Numbered from the stretch's first letter, positions 36,074 to 49,877 are shown. The stretch is 64,000 bases of DNA from Gammaproteobacteria bacterium (GCA_026004975.1 BPKE01000001.1:809788-873787); one strand, 5' to 3'. A program made the numbers and translations. Notes: generated by a model not told the origin, from the sequence alone.

Positions 36074-37900
36074 TCAAGCCGTGCCGGCCTCGGGGCGCTC
36101 GGCTTCGCTGAGGGCGAACACCGTCCAGCCGGCCGCCGGCGCGGGCGGCTTGTCGGCGCAGAACCAGTGCAGGCGGCCGGCCGGATCCTGGGCGAAGAGG
36201 GCGACGGTCTGCCGCCCCTCGTAATGCGCGCGCCAGTCGGAAAAATCGAAGGCTTCGGTCAGGCGCGTCTTCTTGACCACCGCCCCGCGGGCGATCAGGC
36301 CGGCCAGCACGCCGTAGGTGACGTCCTCGCCGAACAGGATGCGGCCGACCTCGCGCGGCGTGAAACGTTGCACGGCGCGGCCGCGGCGCTCGTCGCGGGT
36401 GGCGAGCAAATAGACCTTGTCGCGCCCGAACACGTCGCGGAAGTGCAGCACGGCGGCGAGGTTGCGCTCGTCGTAGTGGGAGAGGCCCAGCAGGCTGTCG
36501 AACGCGGCCAGGTCGAGCTGCAAGGCGGCGTGCTCGGACAGCACGTTGCCGTAGTAGACGGACAGCCCCTGCTCGCGCGCGGCGCGGATGTTTTCCCAGT
36601 AGCCGTCGGCCAGCACCACCGGCACCCCGGCCTGTTTGAGCGCCGCGCCGATGGTGCGCGCCACCGGGTTGGCGCCGACGATCAGGGCGCCGCCGGGCTC
36701 CGGACGGGTCACGCCAAGCAGGCGGGCGAAGGGCCGCGCGGTCAGGCCCTGCACCAGCACCGTGCCGATGATGACGACGAAGGCGAGGGGCACGAGCGCC
36801 TCGGCCCCGGCCACCCCCTGTTCCTGCAGGGCGATGGCGAACACCGCCGAGACGGCGGCCGCGACGATGCCGCGCGGCCCGATCCAGGCGAGGAGGACGC
36901 GCTCGCGCCAGCTCAGGCTGGAGCCGATGGTCGACACGAAGACCTTCAACGGCCGCGCCAGGAACTGCATCGCGAGCAGCACGCCCAGCGCCCCCCAACC
37001 CAGCGCCCGCAGCGCGCCGAGATCGACGCGGGCGGCCAGCACGATGAACAGGAAGGAGACCAGCATCACCGTCAGCTGTTCCTTGAACTCGAGGATCGGC
37101 CGCAGGTAGATGTCGGGCATGTTGGCCAGCGCCATGCCCATGACGGTGACGGCGAGCAGCCCCGATTCGTGGGCGAAATGGTCGGCCAGGGTGAAGACCA
37201 GGACGACGGCGGCCAACGCGGCGAAGTTGTGCAGGAACTCGGGGATCCAGCCGCGCCGCAACGCCTGGCCGAGCAACAGGCCGGCGGCCAGCCCGAACCC
37301 GGCGCCGGCGGCGACGCTCTGCAGGAAGGTGCCGGCGACCCGCAACCAGGCGCCGCCGCTGTGCTGGGCGAGCAGCCACTCGAACACCAGCAGGGCGAAC
37401 AGGGCGCCCAAGGGATCGATGACGATGCCTTCCCAACGCAACACCCGCGCCACCGCCGGCGTCGGCCGCACGGTGCGCAGCATGGGCATGATCACCGTCG
37501 GCCCGGTGACGATCATCAGCGCACCGAAAAGCAGGGACACCGGCCAGGCCAGCCCGACGAAGACATGGGCGGCGGCGGCGGTGACCAGACCGTTGAGCAG
37601 GGCGCCGGGGCCGACCAGGTTGCGCACGACCGGCCCGATGTCGCGCAGCTCGGCGAAGTGCAGGGTCAGGGCCCCCTCGAAGAGGATCACCGCCACGGCC
37701 AGGGAGACGACGGGCAGCAGCAAGGGGCCGAGCAAGGCGTCCGGCTCGAGCCAGCCGGTGAGCGGACCGGCGGCGAGACCGATCAGCAAGAGGTAGAGGA
37801 TCGCCGGCAGGCGGGTCTTGAAGGCCAGCCACTGGGCCGCCGCCGCGAGCGCGACGACGGTCGCCAGCAAGGACGCCGGCGCGGTGAAAAAGTCGTCCAC
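36074..37900 (-). CDS. CPA1-type Na+/H+ (cation/proton) antiporter with RCK-like C-terminus
   Basis: A 608-residue membrane protein from a GTG at 37900. About twelve hydrophobic segments fill residues 10-400, with [16 protein letters not shown] and [21 protein letters not shown] carrying the NhaP-like ion-binding region (TGPTV and DPLGAL). From about residue 410 comes a Rossmann-like RCK_N domain ([22 protein letters not shown]) and a further regulatory part. NhaP/KefB-like exchangers with this layout expel Na+ or K+ in exchange for protons. The gene begins 10 bases after glnS and may share its transcript. Together with Na+-NQR it suggests active sodium handling. Confidence 0.9.
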   Translation of the reverse strand: MDDFFTAPASLLATVVALAAAAQWLAFKTRLPAILYLLLIGLAAGPLTGWLEPDALLGPLLLPVVSLAVAVILFEGALTLHFAELRDIGPVVRNLVGPGALLNGLVTAAAAHVFVGLAWPVSLLFGALMIVTGPTVIMPMLRTVRPTPAVARVLRWEGIVIDPLGALFALLVFEWLLAQHSGGAWLRVAGTFLQSVAAGAGFGLAAGLLLGQALRRGWIPEFLHNFAALAAVVLVFTLADHFAHESGLLAVTVMGMALANMPDIYLRPILEFKEQLTVMLVSFLFIVLAARVDLGALRALGWGALGVLLAMQFLARPLKVFVSTIGSSLSWRERVLLAWIGPRGIVAAAVSAVFAIALQEQGVAGAEALVPLAFVVIIGTVLVQGLTARPFARLLGVTRPEPGGALIVGANPVARTIGAALKQAGVPVVLADGYWENIRAAREQGLSVYYGNVLSEHAALQLDLAAFDSLLGLSHYDERNLAAVLHFRDVFGRDKVYLLATRDERRGRAVQRFTPREVGRILFGEDVTYGVLAGLIARGAVVKKTRLTEAFDFSDWRAHYEGRQTVALFAQDPAGRLHWFCADKPPAPAAGWTVFALSEAERPEAGTA

Positions 37901-37910
37901 GGCCCCGTCC

Positions 37911-39611
<1,701 letters not shown>

Positions 39612-39675
39612 CGGCGGACTCCGTGTGCCGGGGCGGCTATTGTAGCGGCGGCGGGGGCGCTTGCCAGCCCGCGCT

Positions 39676-40683
39676 TCAGCGCTCGGCGGCGGCGACGGCC
39701 GCCGCGAGGCGCGCCGCCGGCAGGCGCGGGCCGTAATGGCACACCCAGCGCCGAGGCGGCGTGCACCGCCAGGCTGCGCCGCCGCCTCCGGCGCCCGCCC
39801 GTGGGTGATCGCCCACAGGTACACGCCGGCGAACAGATCGCCCGCCCCCGACCGTGTCCACCGCCTCGACCGGCGGGGCCGGCACGCGATGGCGGCGCGT
39901 GCCGGCGGCGATCAACGCGCCGCGCGGGCCCGAGCGTGATCAAGCAGCAGGGCACCGCGGCTCGGCCAGCGCCGCGCGGCGGCGCCGTCCAGGTCCGCCC
40001 GCCCCCCGTCATGTCGCGGGCCTCGGCCTCGTTGGCAGAACACGAGGTCGACCCCCCGCGTCCAGCCAGGCCTCGAGCACCGGCCGGAAGTGGCGGACGA
40101 TGTTCGGGTCCGACAGCGACAGCGCCACGGGCGTGCCGCAAGACCGGGCGCGTTCCATGGCGTACTCGGCCGCGCCGCGCGTCGGTTCACCGGCCACCAG
40201 GTAACCCTCGATGTACAGCCAGCGCGCCGCGGCCACCGCCGCCTCGTCGACGTCCTCGGCGGCGAAGGCCGCGGACACCCCGAGGAAGGTGTTCATGGTC
40301 CGGTCGGCGTCGGGCGTGACGAACACCAGACAGCGGCCGGTGTGGCCCTCGCCGTGGCGCGCGGGATGGACGTTGGACTCGACCCCGGCGTGCAGCAAGT
40401 CCTGGACGTAGAAGCGCCCGAGTTCGTCGTCCGCCACCCGGCAGGAGTAGAACGCCCGCCCGCCGAGCTGGGCCACGGCGGTCACCGTGTTGGCCGCCGA
40501 CCCGCCGCTGCCGCGCCCGACCTCGCGCCCGGCCAGGGCCGCCATCAGCTCGGCCTGGCGCGCCTCGTCGACCAACGTCATGACGCCCTTGTCCACGCCG
40601 AGGGCGGCCAGGGTCTCGGCCTCGACCCGGTACTCGAGATCCACCAGCGCATTGCCCAGGGCATACACGTCGTAACGTTTCAT
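39676..40683 (-). CDS. PfkB-family carbohydrate/nucleoside kinase (frameshifted at 3' end)
   Basis: A ribokinase-fold kinase of about 335 residues, adenosine kinase-like. [17 protein letters not shown] at the start, [19 protein letters not shown] (substrate lid), the [21 protein letters not shown] stretch and [12 protein letters not shown] are intact. The C-terminal anion hole DTVGAGD is recoverable only across indels (about 39855, with others near 40060, 40025, 39975, 39930, 39825 and 39735), after which VCHYGPRLP ends the chain at 39676. The substrate cannot be told from sequence; cytoplasmic. It lies 8 bases after the ABC permease and ahead of glnS on the same strand. Confidence 0.8.
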
Positions 40684-40691
40684 CGCGCCTC

Positions 40692-41465
40692 CTAGCTGCG
40701 CAGGCTGCTGCTGCGCTCGAGCAGATAGAGATTGAGCAGGAACAATACGGCCGTGATGCCCGCCATGACGGCATAGGCCCCCACGACTTGGACGTCCGAC
40801 ACGCCGAGCACGCCGTAGCGGAACACGTTGACCATGTACAGCATCGGGTTGAACAGCGACACGCTGCGCCAGAACGCCGGCAGCACCTCGATCGAGTAGA
40901 ACACCCCGCCGAGGTAGATCAAGGGCGTCAGGACGAAGGTCGGAACGATGTTGATGTCGTCGAAACTGTTGGCGAAGATCGCGTTCACCAGCCCGGCCAA
41001 CGAGAACAGCGCGGCGGTGAGCACGGCGGTGCTGACGACCACGGCCAGGTGATGGATGGTGAGATCGGTGAACAGCAGCGACACCACGGTCACCGCCGCA
41101 CCGACGCACAGGGCGCGGGCGATGCCGCCGATCACGAAGCCCAGCACGATGATCGCGTTGGGCATCGGCGAGACCAGCATCTCGTCGATGTTGCGCTGGA
41201 ACTTGGCGCCGTAGAACGACGACACCACGTTCGAGTAGGCGTTGGTGATCACCGACATCATGATCAGGCCCGGCGCGATGTACTGGATGTAGGGCACGCC
41301 GCCCATCGGCCCGATGCGCGGACCGATCAGCGCGCCGAAGATCAGGTAGTACAGCGTGGTGGTGATCACCGGCGGCAGCAGGGTCTGGGTCCAGATGCGC
41401 ATGAAGCGCCGCACCTCGCGGCGGACCAGCGTGCACAAGGCGATCCACTGGCGGCGGGCGTCCAC
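40692..41465 (-). CDS. ABC-2 type transporter permease, YadH-like
   Basis: A 257-residue inner-membrane permease with six predicted helices, from PPVITTTLYYLIFGALIG to AGITAVLFLLNLYLL. The conserved ABC-2 stretch GAKFQRNIDEMLVSPMPN and the C-terminal FNPMLYMVNVFRYGVLG fit the YadH group. It starts at GTG 41465, two bases after the stop of its ATPase partner, so the pair forms one exporter. The substrate is unknown. Confidence 0.93.
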   Translation of the reverse strand: MDARRQWIALCTLVRREVRRFMRIWTQTLLPPVITTTLYYLIFGALIGPRIGPMGGVPYIQYIAPGLIMMSVITNAYSNVVSSFYGAKFQRNIDEMLVSPMPNAIIVLGFVIGGIARALCVGAAVTVVSLLFTDLTIHHLAVVVSTAVLTAALFSLAGLVNAIFANSFDDINIVPTFVLTPLIYLGGVFYSIEVLPAFWRSVSLFNPMLYMVNVFRYGVLGVSDVQVVGAYAVMAGITAVLFLLNLYLLERSSSLRS

Positions 41466-41467
41466 GC

Positions 41468-42403
41468 TCAAGCCTCCGCCAGGGCCGCGCGGCCCTCGCC
41501 GACCAGGCGCACGAACAATTCCTCCAGCCGGTTGACCTTGTTGCGCAGGCTGACCACCTGGATGCCGGCCGCGTCGAGCTCGGCGAACAGGCGGTTGAGC
41601 GGTTTGTCCTTGGGCACGTCCACCTCCAGGCAGGTTTCGTCGATGCGCCGCACCGTGTAGCCCGGCAGCACCGGCGGCGCCGCGACCGGCGCGGCCAGAT
41701 CCAGCACGAAGGTTTCCACGTGCAGCTTGGCGAGCAGGCGGCGCATCGAGGTGTTCTCGATCAGGCGGCCGTGGTCGATGATGCCGATGTTCCGGCACAG
41801 GGTCTCGGCCTCTTCGAGATAATGCGTGGTGAGGATGATGGTGGTGCCGGCGGCGTTGATCTCGCGCAAGAAACGCCACAAGGTCCGGCGCAACTCGATG
41901 TCCACGCCGGCGGTCGGCTCGTCGAGGATGAGCAGGCGCGGGTCGTGGACCAGCGCCCGGGCGATGATCAAGCGGCGCTTCATGCCGCCGGAGAGGAACC
42001 GCGCCGGCTGGTTGCGGGCGTCCCACAGTCCCAGGTGCTCGAGCAGCGCCTCGGCGCGGGCGCAGGCCCGCCGCCGCTCGACGCCGTAGTAGCCCGCCTG
42101 GTTGAGCAGGATGTCGATGGGCTTCTCGAAAATATTGAAGTTGAACTCCTGCGGCACCAGCCCGATGCAGGCCTTGGCCTGGGAGAACTGCCGGTCGATG
42201 TCGTGGCCGAACACCTCCACCCGGCCGGCGGTCTTGCGCACCAGCGAGGTGACGATGCCGATGGTGGTCGACTTGCCGGCGCCGTTCGGCCCCAGCAGGG
42301 CGTAGAAATCCCCTTCGGCGACCTCGAGGCTGATGCCCCGCAGGGCCACCTTGCCGTTGGGGTAGACCTTGTGCAGATCGTGGATGGCGAGCGCCTGAGG
42401 CAT
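41468..42403 (-). CDS. ABC transporter ATP-binding protein, YadG-like
   Basis: A 311-residue ATPase: Walker A GPNGAGKST (residues 38-46), Q-loop LVPQEFNFNIFEKP, signature LSGGMKRR, Walker B LLILDEPTAGVD and the H-loop in LTTHYLEEAE. The roughly 80-residue C-terminal extension (LPGYTVRRID onward, ending GEGRAALAEA) is usual for YadG. It pairs with the downstream permease. It starts 51 bases after the YdcH gene. Confidence 0.94.
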   Translation of the reverse strand: MPQALAIHDLHKVYPNGKVALRGISLEVAEGDFYALLGPNGAGKSTTIGIVTSLVRKTAGRVEVFGHDIDRQFSQAKACIGLVPQEFNFNIFEKPIDILLNQAGYYGVERRRACARAEALLEHLGLWDARNQPARFLSGGMKRRLIIARALVHDPRLLILDEPTAGVDIELRRTLWRFLREINAAGTTIILTTHYLEEAETLCRNIGIIDHGRLIENTSMRRLLAKLHVETFVLDLAAPVAAPPVLPGYTVRRIDETCLEVDVPKDKPLNRLFAELDAAGIQVVSLRNKVNRLEELFVRLVGEGRAALAEA

Positions 42404-42454
42404 GATCGGGCACCGCGGGAAAGGCGCCGATTATACACGCCGGCGGCGGCCGCC

Positions 42455-42658
42455 TCAGGCGATGTCGTCGGGGATCAGGCGGTCCTCGATGCGCCGGATC
42501 ATGTCCTTGAGCAGCAGCCGCCGCTTCTTCAGGCGGGTCAGGCGCAGCTGGTCCATCGCCGGGTCGTGCACCAGGCGGTCGATCGCCGCGTCCAGGTCGC
42601 GGTGCTCGATTCTCAATTGCGCCAGGCGCGCGCGCAGCGCGGCTTCGTCCTCGCTCAT
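42455..42658 (-). CDS. YdcH/DUF465 family small protein
   Basis: A 67-residue helical protein. LAQLRIEHRDLDAAIDRLVHDP and LRLTRLKKRRLLLKDMIRRIEDRLIPDD are characteristic of the DUF465 (YdcH) family of short antiparallel helical hairpins. Function is not established for the family. It precedes the ABC exporter genes on the same strand and is divergent from the lipoprotein gene. Confidence 0.9.
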   Translation of the reverse strand: MSEDEAALRARLAQLRIEHRDLDAAIDRLVHDPAMDQLRLTRLKKRRLLLKDMIRRIEDRLIPDDIA

Positions 42659-42686
42659 GGCGCGAGTATAGCCCCGTGGGGCGCAT

Positions 42687-42716
42687 TTGACCGCCGCGCG
42701 CGGGCGCGCTTAGAAT
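42687..42716 (+). promoter_or_regulatory. Candidate sigma-70 promoter for the lipoprotein and outer-membrane-protein genes
   Basis: TTGACC (42687-42692), 18-base spacer, TAGAAT (42711-42716); start expected near 42723, giving a leader of about 40 bases to the ATG at 42763. Confidence 0.55.
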
Positions 42717-42762
42717 GGCGGCCCGGCGCCGTCCGGCGCCCGGCACAAGGTTTTCCCGCCCG

Positions 42763-43615
42763 ATGAAACGCGCGCTGCTGGTTTCGCTCCTTCCGCTGTT
42801 CGCCGCGCTCGGCTGCCACGAACCCGATCCTGCACCGACCGGCCTGCAGGAAGACCCCGAGGCCAGGAACACGGTGATCGTCCTGGCGGGCACCCGCTTC
42901 CTCGAGGAAGAGGACGAGAACGGCCAGCCGAACGACCGCTGGGTGACCTCCTTGTTCGCCCAGATCTACACGCCCGAGGGGGTGCAGATCTTCCCGGCCG
43001 GGCTGGACGTGGAGGCCATCTTGTCGGACGGCTCGAGCGGCGTGCTCGAGCCCACCCAGAACAGCGCCGGGCAGGTCGGCTACGGCGTCACCTTCGACCC
43101 GGCGCCGCTGGGCCAAACCCTGACCTTCCGCCTGGCCCTGCGCGACGACGCCCGCGCCGAGCCCTGGTTCCCGACCGGGGACGTGCCCGAGCCGACGCTG
43201 CCGCCGCAGAGCGGCGCGGTGACGCTGCCGCCGGCGGTGACCGTGGACGCGCCGGCCGACGCCAGCACCTTCCTGTTCGATCCGAACCTCAGCGTCGACG
43301 TGGTCTGGAGCCCGGCCGGCACGGCCGAGCAACGGCGGCTGGAATTCGCCGCGCTGTGCGACAACACGCTGCTGAGCGCCAGCATCCCGATCGGCGACGA
43401 GAACGACCCGGATCCGGGCCTGTACAGCCTGCCGCTGGGCGACCTGCTCGACGAGGCCGGCGCCGAAACCGCCTGCGACGTGACCCTCACCCTGGTCGGG
43501 GCGCAACGTCGGCACACTCGATCCGCGCTGGAGCGACGAGAGCGTGCTGTGGGCGGAGCTGCGCAGCCCGGCGATCACGATCAGCACCTGTCCGAACACG
43601 GTGAACCCCCTGTGA
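42763..43615 (+). CDS. Putative lipoprotein of unknown function (one frameshift)
   Basis: An export signal with lipobox (MKRALLVSLLPLFAALGC, Cys18) suggests a lipid-anchored protein. The mature chain of about 265 residues starts acidic (EDPEARN), with FAQIYTPEGVQIFPAGLDVEAILSDGSSG suggesting a beta-sandwich. Removing one G in the GGGG near 43499 gives GRNVGTLDPRWSDESVLWAELRSP, ending NTVNPL with TGA at 43613-43615. Two late cysteines (ETACDV, STCPNT) may pair. The stop is immediately followed by the ATG of the outer-membrane gene. No family recognised. Confidence 0.65.
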
Positions 43616-44217
43616 ATGAGCGCAAGGCCCCTTTTGAGTCGCGGGCACTGGCCTGGCTGGGCGCCGCGCTTGCCGGCGGCCCGCGCAGGACGCGGACTGG
43701 TCGTTGGGCGTGATGTACCTGTTCAACGTCGATGTGGAACTCCCCGGCGCCGATTCGGTGCGCTTCAGCGACAACAAACGGTTACGGCCTGGTGGGGCGC
43801 TGGCGCTTCGCCCCGGGCTGGTCTCTGGAAGCGGGCGCGCTGGAACTGGGCGCGGTGCGCAGCGAGGAGCTGATCGGCGTCGCCGACGTGGGCACCGAGC
43901 ACGCCGGCCACAGTTACCTGTTCGGCCTGCGCGGGCGGGCCCGCCAACGTCTGGGATTTGTTCGAGCTGTGGTTCTCGGCGGGGGTGCAGCGCTGGGAGA
44001 ACCGCTTCAATTTCGAGATGCCGCTACGTCTTCGACCCCGGCGTGGTGCGCAGCGGCAGCGCCGACGCCTCGGGCACCGGATCCGTACCTGCGGCTTGGG
44101 GCCAGCACCCGCCTGTTCCGGCGACTGGCACGTGTCTCTGGAAATCGGCCAGTTGCGCATGGCGGATTTCTTCGGCGACCTGGACGGGGACGCGGCCGGC
44201 CGACCTCGACCAGCGCA

Positions 44218-45993
<1,776 letters not shown>

Positions 45994-46062
45994 GGCAGGC
46001 TCGTTCGGGCAGGCGGGAACGGGCGGCGATTTTAGCACGCCCGGCCGGGCGCGCCCGGCGCC

Positions 46063-47229
46063 TCAGACCGGCTCCAGGCGCAGCCCGCGCTCGGCGTCGG
46101 CGACCAGGCGCGTGCGCCCCTCGATGAAATCGACGAGCGCGGCGCCGACCACCCGGGCGCGCCAGCCGGTCAGCAGGGGATGACCCTCGCGCTCGCCGGC
46201 GGCCAGGCGCTCCAGCGCTTCACGGCCGGCGAGCTGCGCCGGGCTCAGATCGTGGGCCTCGGCCGCCAGGCGCACGATGGCCGCCAGGGCGTCCACCAGT
46301 GCCGCCCGCGCGGGCGCCGTCCGCCGGGCGGGCCTGGCCTCGGGCCAGGCGGACGGCGGCTCGGCCCGCGCCCGCGCCACCGCGTCCAGCAGGGCGCGGC
46401 CGTAGTGCTCGACCAGGCGCGCCTCGACGCCGCGCACCGCCGCCAGCGCCGTCTCGTCGGCCGGCGCCGCGGCGGCGATGTTGAGCAGCGTCTCGTCGTC
46501 GACCACCCAGCGCCGCGGCCGGTCCAGGCGCACCGCCTCGCGCTCGCGCCAGGCGGCGAGGTGGCGCAAGACGTTCAAGGTCCGCGGCTTGAGCCGCCGG
46601 GCGCCGCGCAGCCGCCGCCAGGCGTTGTCGGGGTCCGGGCGGTAGCGCGCCGGGTCCAGCAGCACGGCCTGCTCGTCGGCCAGCCACGCCAGCCGGCCGC
46701 GCTCGGCCAGCGCCGCCGCGAGGCGCGGGTAGAGGGCGTGCAGATGGCGCACGTCGTCCAGGGCGTAGCGCAACTGCGCCGCGCTCAGCGGCCGCCGCGA
46801 CCAGTCGGTGCGGGTCTCGGCCTTCTCCAGGCGCACCCCGAGCACCGCCTCGACCAGGGCCGCGTAGCCGACCTGGTCGCCGTAACCCAGCAGGGCGGCC
46901 GCCACCTGGGTGTCGAACAGCGGCTCGGGCAGGCGGCCGAGGAGCGGCAACAGCACCTCGAAATCCTGCGCGGCGCTGTGGAAGACTTTGACGATGCCGG
47001 GATCGGTGAGCAGGGCCCACAAGGGCGCCAGCGCCGCCGGCTCGAAGGCCAGGACGTCCACCGCGGCCAGCCGTTCGGCGGCGGCGATCTGCACCAGGCA
47101 CAGGCGCGCGCGATAGGTCTTTTCGCGGACGAACTCGGTGTCCACCGCGAGATGGGGCTCGCCGCGCAGCGCTCGGCACAGTTCGGCCAGCGCCGCGGGC
47201 GAATCGATCGGTCGTTCGGGGTTCGTCAT
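46063..47229 (-). CDS. rnd: Ribonuclease D
   Basis: A 388-residue 3'-5' exoribonuclease for tRNA maturation. DEDD residues are visible: Asp30 and Glu32 in AVDTEFVREKTY, Asp in FHSAAQDFEVL and the Tyr/Asp pair in YALDDVRHL. An HRDC region follows (LKPRTLNVLRHLAAWREREAVRLDRPRRWVVDDETLLNIA). The ATG at 47229 overlaps the rep stop (ATGA), so the two are co-expressed. Confidence 0.96.
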   Translation of the reverse strand: MTNPERPIDSPAALAELCRALRGEPHLAVDTEFVREKTYRARLCLVQIAAAERLAAVDVLAFEPAALAPLWALLTDPGIVKVFHSAAQDFEVLLPLLGRLPEPLFDTQVAAALLGYGDQVGYAALVEAVLGVRLEKAETRTDWSRRPLSAAQLRYALDDVRHLHALYPRLAAALAERGRLAWLADEQAVLLDPARYRPDPDNAWRRLRGARRLKPRTLNVLRHLAAWREREAVRLDRPRRWVVDDETLLNIAAAAPADETALAAVRGVEARLVEHYGRALLDAVARARAEPPSAWPEARPARRTAPARAALVDALAAIVRLAAEAHDLSPAQLAGREALERLAAGEREGHPLLTGWRARVVGAALVDFIEGRTRLVADAERGLRLEPV

Positions 47230-49244
47230 GGTTCGGCGGCCTTGTCGAGCATGGCGCGCAGCGAAGCCAGGCGGGCCCGGCCGCGCTCGCGCGCCGCGTG
47301 CGGATCGGCCTCCTCGACGCCCTCCCAGCGCAACGCGTCGGCGGGCAACTCGTCGAGGAAACGGCTGGGGGTGCTGTCGATCCATTCGCCCTGGCGCTTG
47401 CGCCGCCGGGCGTAGGTCAACGTCAGGCCGCGCCGGGCGCGGGTCAGGCCGACGTAGGCCAGGCGCCGCTCTTCCTCCACGGCCTCGCCTTCCAGGCTGT
47501 TCTGGTGCGGCAACAGGCCCTCCTCCAGGCCGACCAGGAAGACGTGGTCGAATTCCAGCCCCTTGGCGGCGTGCAAGGTCATCAGTTGCACGGCGTCGCG
47601 GGCGCGCTCGCCTTCGTTGCGCTCGATCAGGTCCATCAGCGCCAGGCGGCCGACCAGGTCTTCCAGGCCGAAGGGGCCGTCCTCCTGGCGCGCCACCAGG
47701 CGGCGCACCCAATCGAGCAGATCCTCGACGTTCTTCAGGCGCGCCTCGGCGGCCTTGGCGTCGCGCACGCTGTTCTGCAGCCAGTCCCGGTAGCCGAGGT
47801 CGTCGATCAGCCGCTCCAGCACCACCGCGGCGTTCTCACCGGCCGCGGCGCGGGCGGTCTCGGCCACCCAGTCGGCGAAGCGCGCCAGGCGCGTATGGGC
47901 CGCAGCGCCCAGAGCGCCGCGGCTGCCGGCGCGGCCGACGGCCTCGAGCAGGCTGCAGCCCTGGGCGGTGGCCAGCGCGCCGAGCCGCTCGAGCGTGGCG
48001 GCGCCGATCTCGCGGCGCGGCGTGTTGACGATGCGCAGGAAGGCGGCGTCGTCGTCGGGGTTGGCCAGCAGGCGCAAGTAGGCCAAAAGATCCTTGATCT
48101 CGGCCCGCTCGAAGAAGGCCGTGCCGCCGCTGACCTGGTAGGGCAGATCGTGCAGGCGCAGGGCGCCCTCGAACAGCCGCGACTGGTGATTGCTCCGGTA
48201 GAGAATGGCGAAGGCCCCGGCCGGCAGGCGCTTCTGGAACTTCAGGTGGAGGATCTCGGCCACCACGCGCTCGGCCTCGGCTTCCGCCGTGTCGCAGGCG
48301 ATCACCCGCACCGGCTCACCCCAACCCAGCTCGCTCCACAGGCGCTTTTCGAACAAGTGCGGGTTGTTGCGGATGAGGTGGTTGGCGCAAGCCAGAATGG
48401 CGCCGCTGCAGCGGTAGTTCTGTTCGAGCTTGACCACCTCGATGCCGGGGAAATCGTCGAGCAAGCGGCGCAGGTTGTCGCTGCAGGCGCCGCGCCAGGC
48501 GTAGATCGACTGGTCGTCGTCGCCGACCGCGGTCAGCCGCGCGCCGCCGGCGAGCAAGGCGCGCACCAGGGCGTACTGAGCGGGATTGGTGTCCTGGTAT
48601 TCGTCGACCAGCAGGTGTTGCAGGCGCTCGGCCCAGTTCGCCCGCGCCTCGGCGTCCTCGTTCAGCAGGCGCACGGGCAGGCGGATCAAATCGTCGAAAT
48701 CCACCGCGTTGTAGGCGCGCAATTGCCGCTCGTAGCGGGCGTAGAGCGCGGCCAGGGCGGCCTGTTGGGCGTCCTCGGCGGCCGCGGCGGCCGCCTCCGG
48801 GTCGATGAGCCGGTTCTTCAGCTGACCGATCGCCCAGGCCGCCGCCCCCTCGTCGCCGCCGTAACCGCCGGGGTCTTCCTCGAGCAGCGCCTTGAGGACG
48901 GACTGCACGTCCTGGCCGTCGAACACGCTCAGGCCCGGCTTGTAACCCAGGCGCCGGGCGTGCCGCCGCAGGATGGCCAGGCCGAGTCCGTGGAAGGTGC
49001 CCACCCACAGGCCGGCGGCGGCGCGCCCCACCCGCTCGGCGACGCGGCGGCGCATCTCCTGGGCGGCCTTGTTGGTGAAGGTGACCGCGGCGATCGCCTC
49101 GGCCGGCACCGCGTGGTCGCTCAGCAGCCGGACGATCTTCTCGGTGATCACCCGTGTCTTGCCGCTGCCGGCGCCGGCCAGCACGAGCACGTGCCGGTCG
49201 ACACGGCGCACCGCCTCGCGTTGGGGGGGATTGAGCGCCTGCAT
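47226..49244 (-). CDS. rep: ATP-dependent DNA helicase Rep
   Basis: A 672-residue superfamily 1 helicase, the same length as E. coli Rep. Motif I is LAGAGSGKT (residues 22-30); AVTFTNKAAQEMRRRV, GTFHGLGLAILRRHA, VDEYQDTNPAQY, GDDDQSIYAWRGA, LEQNYRCSG, MTLHAAKGLEFDHVFLVGLEEGLLPH and VGLTRARRGLTLTYA follow in order. It removes proteins ahead of replication forks. The ATG at 49244 (MQALNPPQREAVR) is the canonical Rep start; longer in-frame openings upstream lie in ampD. Confidence 0.96.
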   Translation of the reverse strand: MQALNPPQREAVRRVDRHVLVLAGAGSGKTRVITEKIVRLLSDHAVPAEAIAAVTFTNKAAQEMRRRVAERVGRAAAGLWVGTFHGLGLAILRRHARRLGYKPGLSVFDGQDVQSVLKALLEEDPGGYGGDEGAAAWAIGQLKNRLIDPEAAAAAAEDAQQAALAALYARYERQLRAYNAVDFDDLIRLPVRLLNEDAEARANWAERLQHLLVDEYQDTNPAQYALVRALLAGGARLTAVGDDDQSIYAWRGACSDNLRRLLDDFPGIEVVKLEQNYRCSGAILACANHLIRNNPHLFEKRLWSELGWGEPVRVIACDTAEAEAERVVAEILHLKFQKRLPAGAFAILYRSNHQSRLFEGALRLHDLPYQVSGGTAFFERAEIKDLLAYLRLLANPDDDAAFLRIVNTPRREIGAATLERLGALATAQGCSLLEAVGRAGSRGALGAAAHTRLARFADWVAETARAAAGENAAVVLERLIDDLGYRDWLQNSVRDAKAAEARLKNVEDLLDWVRRLVARQEDGPFGLEDLVGRLALMDLIERNEGERARDAVQLMTLHAAKGLEFDHVFLVGLEEGLLPHQNSLEGEAVEEERRLAYVGLTRARRGLTLTYARRRKRQGEWIDSTPSRFLDELPADALRWEGVEEADPHAARERGRARLASLRAMLDKAAEP

Positions 49245-49259
49245 AAGGCCGCGTATTGT
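49231..49259 (+). promoter_or_regulatory. Candidate promoter for ampD
   Basis: TTGAGC (49231-49236), 17-base spacer, TATTGT (49254-49259), inside the start of rep. Transcription would begin at about the ampD ATG (49266), giving a leaderless message. Confidence 0.35.
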
Positions 49260-49282
49260 AGCCGCATGGGCGCGCCTGACAG
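49255..49282 (-). promoter_or_regulatory. Candidate promoter for rep-rnd
   Basis: Minus strand: CTGTCA (49282-49277), 16-base spacer, TACAAT (49260-49255), within the first bases of ampD. Only 21 bases separate the rep and ampD starts, so the two opposing promoters overlap. Confidence 0.35.
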
Positions 49283-49877
49283 CCTTGACAAACCACCCGG
49301 GATCGCGCTGCGCCTGGACGCGCAGCGGCGCTGGTTCAGCCCGGCGCGGCGCGTGCCGTCGCCCAACCAGGACGCGCGGCCGCCGGGCTGCGGCGTCGAG
49401 CTGGTGGTGATCCACGGCATCAGCCTGCCGCCCGGCGTGTTCGGCAGCGGCGACATCGACCGCCTCTTCACCAATCGCCTCGATCCCGCGGCCCATCCGT
49501 TCTACCGGGAGATCGCCGGCTTGCGCGTCTCGGCCCACCTGCTCATCGACCGCGACGGCGCGCTCACCCAGTACGTACCGCTGGACCGCCGCGCCTGGCA
49601 CGCCGGCGCCTCGCGCTACTGCGGACGGGAGCGTTGCAACGACTTCTCGGTGGGCATCGAGCTCGAGGGCACCGACACGGTGCCCTACACGGACGCCCAG
49701 TACGCCCGCCTGGCCGAAGTGATGGCGGTGTTGTTCGCCGCCTTCCCGACGCTGCACCGGGAGGCGGTGGTCGGGCACTGCGACATCGCCCCGGGCCGCA
49801 AGACCGACCCGGGGCCCGCCTTCGACTGGGCGCGGCTGGACCGTGAACTCGCCCGCCACGGCCCGCTGCCGACATGA
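49266..49877 (+). CDS. ampD: AmpD, 1,6-anhydro-N-acetylmuramyl-L-alanine amidase
   Basis: A 203-residue cytoplasmic zinc amidase that recycles anhydro-muropeptides and indirectly limits AmpC induction. Zinc ligands are His50 in VVIHGISLPPG and His171 plus Asp181 in VGHCDIAPGRKTDPG, with Lys179 as the conserved active-site lysine. RRAWHAGASRYCGRERCNDFSVGIELEG is the family core. There is no signal peptide, as expected for AmpD. It overlaps ampE by 4 bases. Confidence 0.96.
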   Translation: MGAPDSLDKPPGIALRLDAQRRWFSPARRVPSPNQDARPPGCGVELVVIHGISLPPGVFGSGDIDRLFTNRLDPAAHPFYREIAGLRVSAHLLIDRDGALTQYVPLDRRAWHAGASRYCGRERCNDFSVGIELEGTDTVPYTDAQYARLAEVMAVLFAAFPTLHREAVVGHCDIAPGRKTDPGPAFDWARLDRELARHGPLPT

